7,269 nucleotides of DNA from positions 1-7,269 of the forward strand of contig SLDM01000389.1 of NCBI GenBank assembly GCA_007125255.1. Reading direction: 5' to 3'. Shown here in pieces: positions 5,837 to 7,269 of this stretch (position 1 is the first letter of the stretch; each line of letters starts with the position of its first letter). A model generated the notes under the pieces. The model worked only from the letters and a program-made list of their open reading frames with translations. It was not told the DNA's origin and made no database searches. The translations under genes were made by a program, and so were the position numbers. Source of the DNA: Phycisphaerales bacterium (lineage in GTDB: Bacteria > Planctomycetota > Phycisphaerae > Phycisphaerales > SM1A02).

Positions 5837-5865
5837 TTTGTAAGTACTGCTATGAGTACCGCGAA
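5837..5865 (-). promoter_or_regulatory. Weak candidate rpmA promoter with a GTACT dyad in its spacer
   Basis: On the minus strand, TACAAA (5842-5837) resembles a -10 box, with a poor -35 (TTCGCG, 5865-5860) 17 bp upstream. The spacer contains the perfect inverted repeat GTACT-N6-AGTAC (5844-5859). This is the only AT-richer stretch upstream of rpmA. The promoter call rests mainly on position; the dyad is directly visible. Confidence 0.25.
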
Positions 5866-5870
5866 AGCTG

Positions 5871-5885
5871 CGGCCGAATCGGCCG
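5871..5885 (-). other. CGGCCG-ATT-CGGCCG hairpin after the secreted-protein gene
   Basis: Two copies of CGGCCG are separated by 3 nt, 22 nt after the stop codon of the gene ending at 5908. They can form a 6-bp stem, but no T-run follows on the minus strand. It may be a weak or non-canonical terminator for that gene, or a chance product of high GC. Confidence 0.25.
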
Positions 5886-5907
5886 AGCCGAACAGAGTAG
5901 CGAAGGC

Positions 5908-6510
5908 TCAACGGAAAATCCAGCGCTGCTCCTGAAAATCGAGGGGCCGGCTGCCGCGATGGCCGGCGTTGCCCGGCACGTGGTACGTCCGTTCCAGCGT
6001 CTTCCGCAGCAGCACTTCATCCCCGGTCTTCGGGTGGACCACCCGCGCGGTCTCGCCGCTCAGGCCGCTGATGAACAGCTTGACCTCGGTGAGGTCGAGC
6101 CGATCCGCCGGCCAGACGGCCAGCCCTTCCTTGGCGTGCTCCCGGCCCTGCAGAATCGGGCCGATGACCTCGAACTGGTTGAGCAGAAGCGGATTGCCCA
6201 GGACGTCCAGGAGATCGTCCACGATGCGCGTCGGGACGTTGCTTCCGGAGTTGATAATCTGGCCCGCATCGGTGAAAAGCGTCAGGCGTGGCGCCCAGAT
6301 CTGCTCCGCGCCGGTGCGGTTGGTGACCATGTAGGTGAAGTACCAGTACGACCTCTGATCCACTTCGTCGTAGTAGAGTCGAAGTTCACCCGGCGTGAAG
6401 TTCAATTCCCACCGTATGGGCACGGAGGACGGTGTCGGATGAGCCGACGACCAGGCCGTCACGAGGCCGACCAGAGCGAGAACGAGAATTGAGCGGACAG
6501 TCGCGGTCAT
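5908..6510 (-). CDS. Secreted protein of unknown function, planctomycete-type family
   Basis: This 200-residue exported protein starts with a Sec signal peptide (residues 1-23): an Arg, the hydrophobic core ILVLALVGLVTAW, and cleavage at SSA|HP. The mature part opens RWELNFTPGELRLYY, then SYWYFTYMVTNRTG (54-67), WAPRLTLFTDAGQII, a helical stretch RIVDDLLDVLGNP, then GLAVWP and VKLFISGLSGETARV (143-157). The aromatic strand plus VTNRTG plus a late GLSGE motif resembles a conserved planctomycete family of small exported beta-rich proteins that I remember only as hypothetical. No catalytic motif, lipobox or PEP-CTERM tail is visible. The ATG at 6510 is supported by GGAG 7 nt upstream and by the promoter. 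The in-frame ATG at 6573 lies within the -35 box, so it is rejected. The gene is monocistronic, 128 bp upstream of rpmA. The function is unknown. Confidence 0.85.
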   Translation of the reverse strand: MTATVRSILVLALVGLVTAWSSAHPTPSSVPIRWELNFTPGELRLYYDEVDQRSYWYFTYMVTNRTGAEQIWAPRLTLFTDAGQIINSGSNVPTRIVDDLLDVLGNPLLLNQFEVIGPILQGREHAKEGLAVWPADRLDLTEVKLFISGLSGETARVVHPKTGDEVLLRKTLERTYHVPGNAGHRGSRPLDFQEQRWIFR

Positions 6511-6517
6511 GATCGAA

Positions 6518-6521
6518 CTCC
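6518..6521 (-). promoter_or_regulatory. Ribosome binding site of the secreted-protein gene
   Basis: GGAG on the minus strand, 7 nt before the ATG at 6510. It decides the start against the upstream in-frame ATG at 6573. Confidence 0.65.
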
Positions 6522-6533
6522 ACAGATGCTTGC

Positions 6534-6551
6534 TACAATTCAGCGATTGTA
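6534..6551. promoter_or_regulatory. Perfect dyad TACAAT-N6-ATTGTA in the divergent gap
   Basis: TACAAT (6534-6539) and ATTGTA (6546-6551) form a perfect inverted repeat centred in the 74-bp gap between two divergent genes. Each half is a good -10 box for one strand. The minus-strand half belongs to a convincing promoter. The plus-strand half has no decent -35 and may serve the GNAT-like gene weakly, or the dyad may be an operator. Confidence 0.45.
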
Positions 6552-6573
6552 ACGATCCACCGGGTGGGGTCAA
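6546..6573 (-). promoter_or_regulatory. Sigma70-type promoter of the secreted-protein gene
   Basis: On the minus strand, TTGACC (6573-6568) is followed after 16 bp by TACAAT (6551-6546). Each box has one mismatch to the consensus. Transcription would start near 6539 and give a leader of about 29 nt containing the GGAG site. It is the clearest promoter in the window. Confidence 0.65.
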
Positions 6574-6584
6574 AGACAGACGTC

Positions 6585-7269
6585 ATGAGCAGTTCCCAGA
6601 GCACAACCACGCCACTGGGCGACCCCGAACCGGTCCCGGACATGATCCAGGTGCCCGCGGAGCGCAGAACCGACGCAGTCCGGATGCTGCTTTCCGCCCG
6701 GGGCGATGTCGATTCCGGTCGAGTCCGGCAGTTTCTCAGCTTCGCCGAACGGAGCCGGATCGCGCTGGATGGGCTGTGGAGCCGCCTCGATTCCAGGGGG
6801 GAGATCATCCATTCCGTGCTGGCGGTCCCCAATCCCGGCCGGACGGCGATGTTCTTTGCCACGCCCCCGACGGTGCGAGAGCAGGTCAAGCCCATCGGCG
6901 AACTGATCGACCACGCCTGTCGGGGGATGGCCGACGAGGGGCTGGCGGTGGCCCAGGTGCTGCTGGACCCGAGCGAAGTCCTGTTGCGGCAGGCGTTTCT
7001 GTGTGGCGGCTTTTCGGAACTGGCCCGGTTGAGCTATCTCGAGAGGAAGCGCCCCGGACGGAAGGAGTTCACGGAAACCGTCGTCTGGCCGCCCGGGATC
7101 TCGCTCGAGTCCGCCGCAACGTGTGGGGACGATGCGCTGCTCCAGGCGCTGGAGGCGTCCTACATCGACACCCTCGATTGCCCCGGCCTGCGCGGTCTTC
7201 GTGAGACCCGCGATATTCTTGCCGGACACCGGGCGACCGGCGAATACGATCCCGACCTCTGGACGCTGC
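6585..7269 (+). CDS. GNAT-like acetyltransferase (partial, runs off right edge)
   Basis: An open frame from the ATG at 6585 runs 228 codons to the window end without a stop. After a disordered start, residues about 45-150 look like one degenerate GNAT-type unit: VRQFLSFAERSRIALDGLW, then IIHSVLAVPNPGRTAMFFATP (residues 75-95, interrupted by no charged loop), a helix, then AQVLLDP and LLRQAFLCGGFSELARLSYL. The last motif resembles the C-terminal signature of GNAT enzymes, where a helix leads to GF and a tyrosine strand. Residues about 165-228 (TETVVWPP, SYIDTLDCPGLRGLRET, ILAGHRATGEYDPDLWTL) resemble the start of a second GNAT unit that I associate with planctomycetes. A tandem GNAT, as in mycothiol synthase, is plausible; the second acetyl-CoA site would lie outside the window. 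Substrate is unknown. No clear Shine-Dalgarno is visible. The frame has strong G/C bias at third positions and is preferred over the long antisense frame across the same DNA. Confidence 0.65.
   Translation, partial: MSSSQSTTTPLGDPEPVPDMIQVPAERRTDAVRMLLSARGDVDSGRVRQFLSFAERSRIALDGLWSRLDSRGEIIHSVLAVPNPGRTAMFFATPPTVREQVKPIGELIDHACRGMADEGLAVAQVLLDPSEVLLRQAFLCGGFSELARLSYLERKRPGRKEFTETVVWPPGISLESAATCGDDALLQALEASYIDTLDCPGLRGLRETRDILAGHRATGEYDPDLWTL

Noticed and set aside
6509..7204. Closed plus-strand frame of 231 codons at the right end
   Set aside because: It is out of frame with the open frame from 6585. It starts inside the reverse complement of the secreted-protein gene's start and gives an Arg/Gly-rich translation typical of a shifted frame.
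6570..7229. 219-codon minus-strand frame at the right end
   Set aside because: It would overlap the good divergent promoter. Its translation lacks family motifs, whereas the plus-strand frame from 6585 reads as GNAT-like.

Overview
The window reads as GC-rich chromosomal DNA from a planctomycete, probably of the Phycisphaerae. Three things point that way. One is a short PEP-CTERM-type secreted protein with the IPAPG-variant anchor common in that class. Another is a bL27 resembling planctomycete versions as I remember them. The third is a pair of proteins (a secreted hypothetical and a GNAT-like protein) that resemble families I associate with planctomycetes. This assignment is inference from protein style; no rRNA or other phylogenetic marker is present apart from bL27.

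Layout, left to right. (1) Bases 1-105, minus: the first 35 codons of a possible gene running off the left edge. (2) 218-1348, minus: a compact fusion of a B12-binding domain with a MeaB-type GTPase, the two regulatory modules of IcmF without the catalytic mutase domain. (3) 1349-1643: an intergenic region between two divergent genes. It holds a terminator-like hairpin in the meaB leader and a strong hairpin just upstream of the next gene's ribosome binding site. (4) 1650-2285, plus: a secreted PEP-CTERM protein, followed by a well-formed intrinsic terminator at 2378-2413. (5) 5364 down to 2430, minus: a tightly packed operon exbD - cds1 - TonB-like gene. exbD and cds1 overlap by ATGA, and the TonB-like gene begins 20 nt after cds1. 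(6) 5779-5495, minus: rpmA (bL27), cut off from exbD by an 11-bp-stem terminator. (7) 6510-5908, minus: a secreted protein of unknown function with a good sigma70-type promoter. (8) 6585 to the right edge, plus: the start of a GNAT-like acetyltransferase, divergent from (7) across a 74-bp gap that carries a perfect TACAAT-N6-ATTGTA dyad.

How the genes fit together. exbD and the TonB-like gene encode two of the three parts of a proton-motive-force-driven envelope machine. No ExbB/TolQ channel partner is encoded in the window, and a PLP-dependent cysteine desulfhydrase/synthase-type enzyme sits between the two. The B12-GTPase protein would be expected to load or repair cobalamin on an acyl-CoA mutase encoded elsewhere, or it may itself be the small subunit of a split mutase. 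The remaining genes look like independent transcription units. The most unusual features are the mutase-less B12-MeaB fusion and the ExbB-less exbD-cds1-tonB operon. I saw no CRISPR array, tRNA, rRNA, insertion sequence or phage signature.
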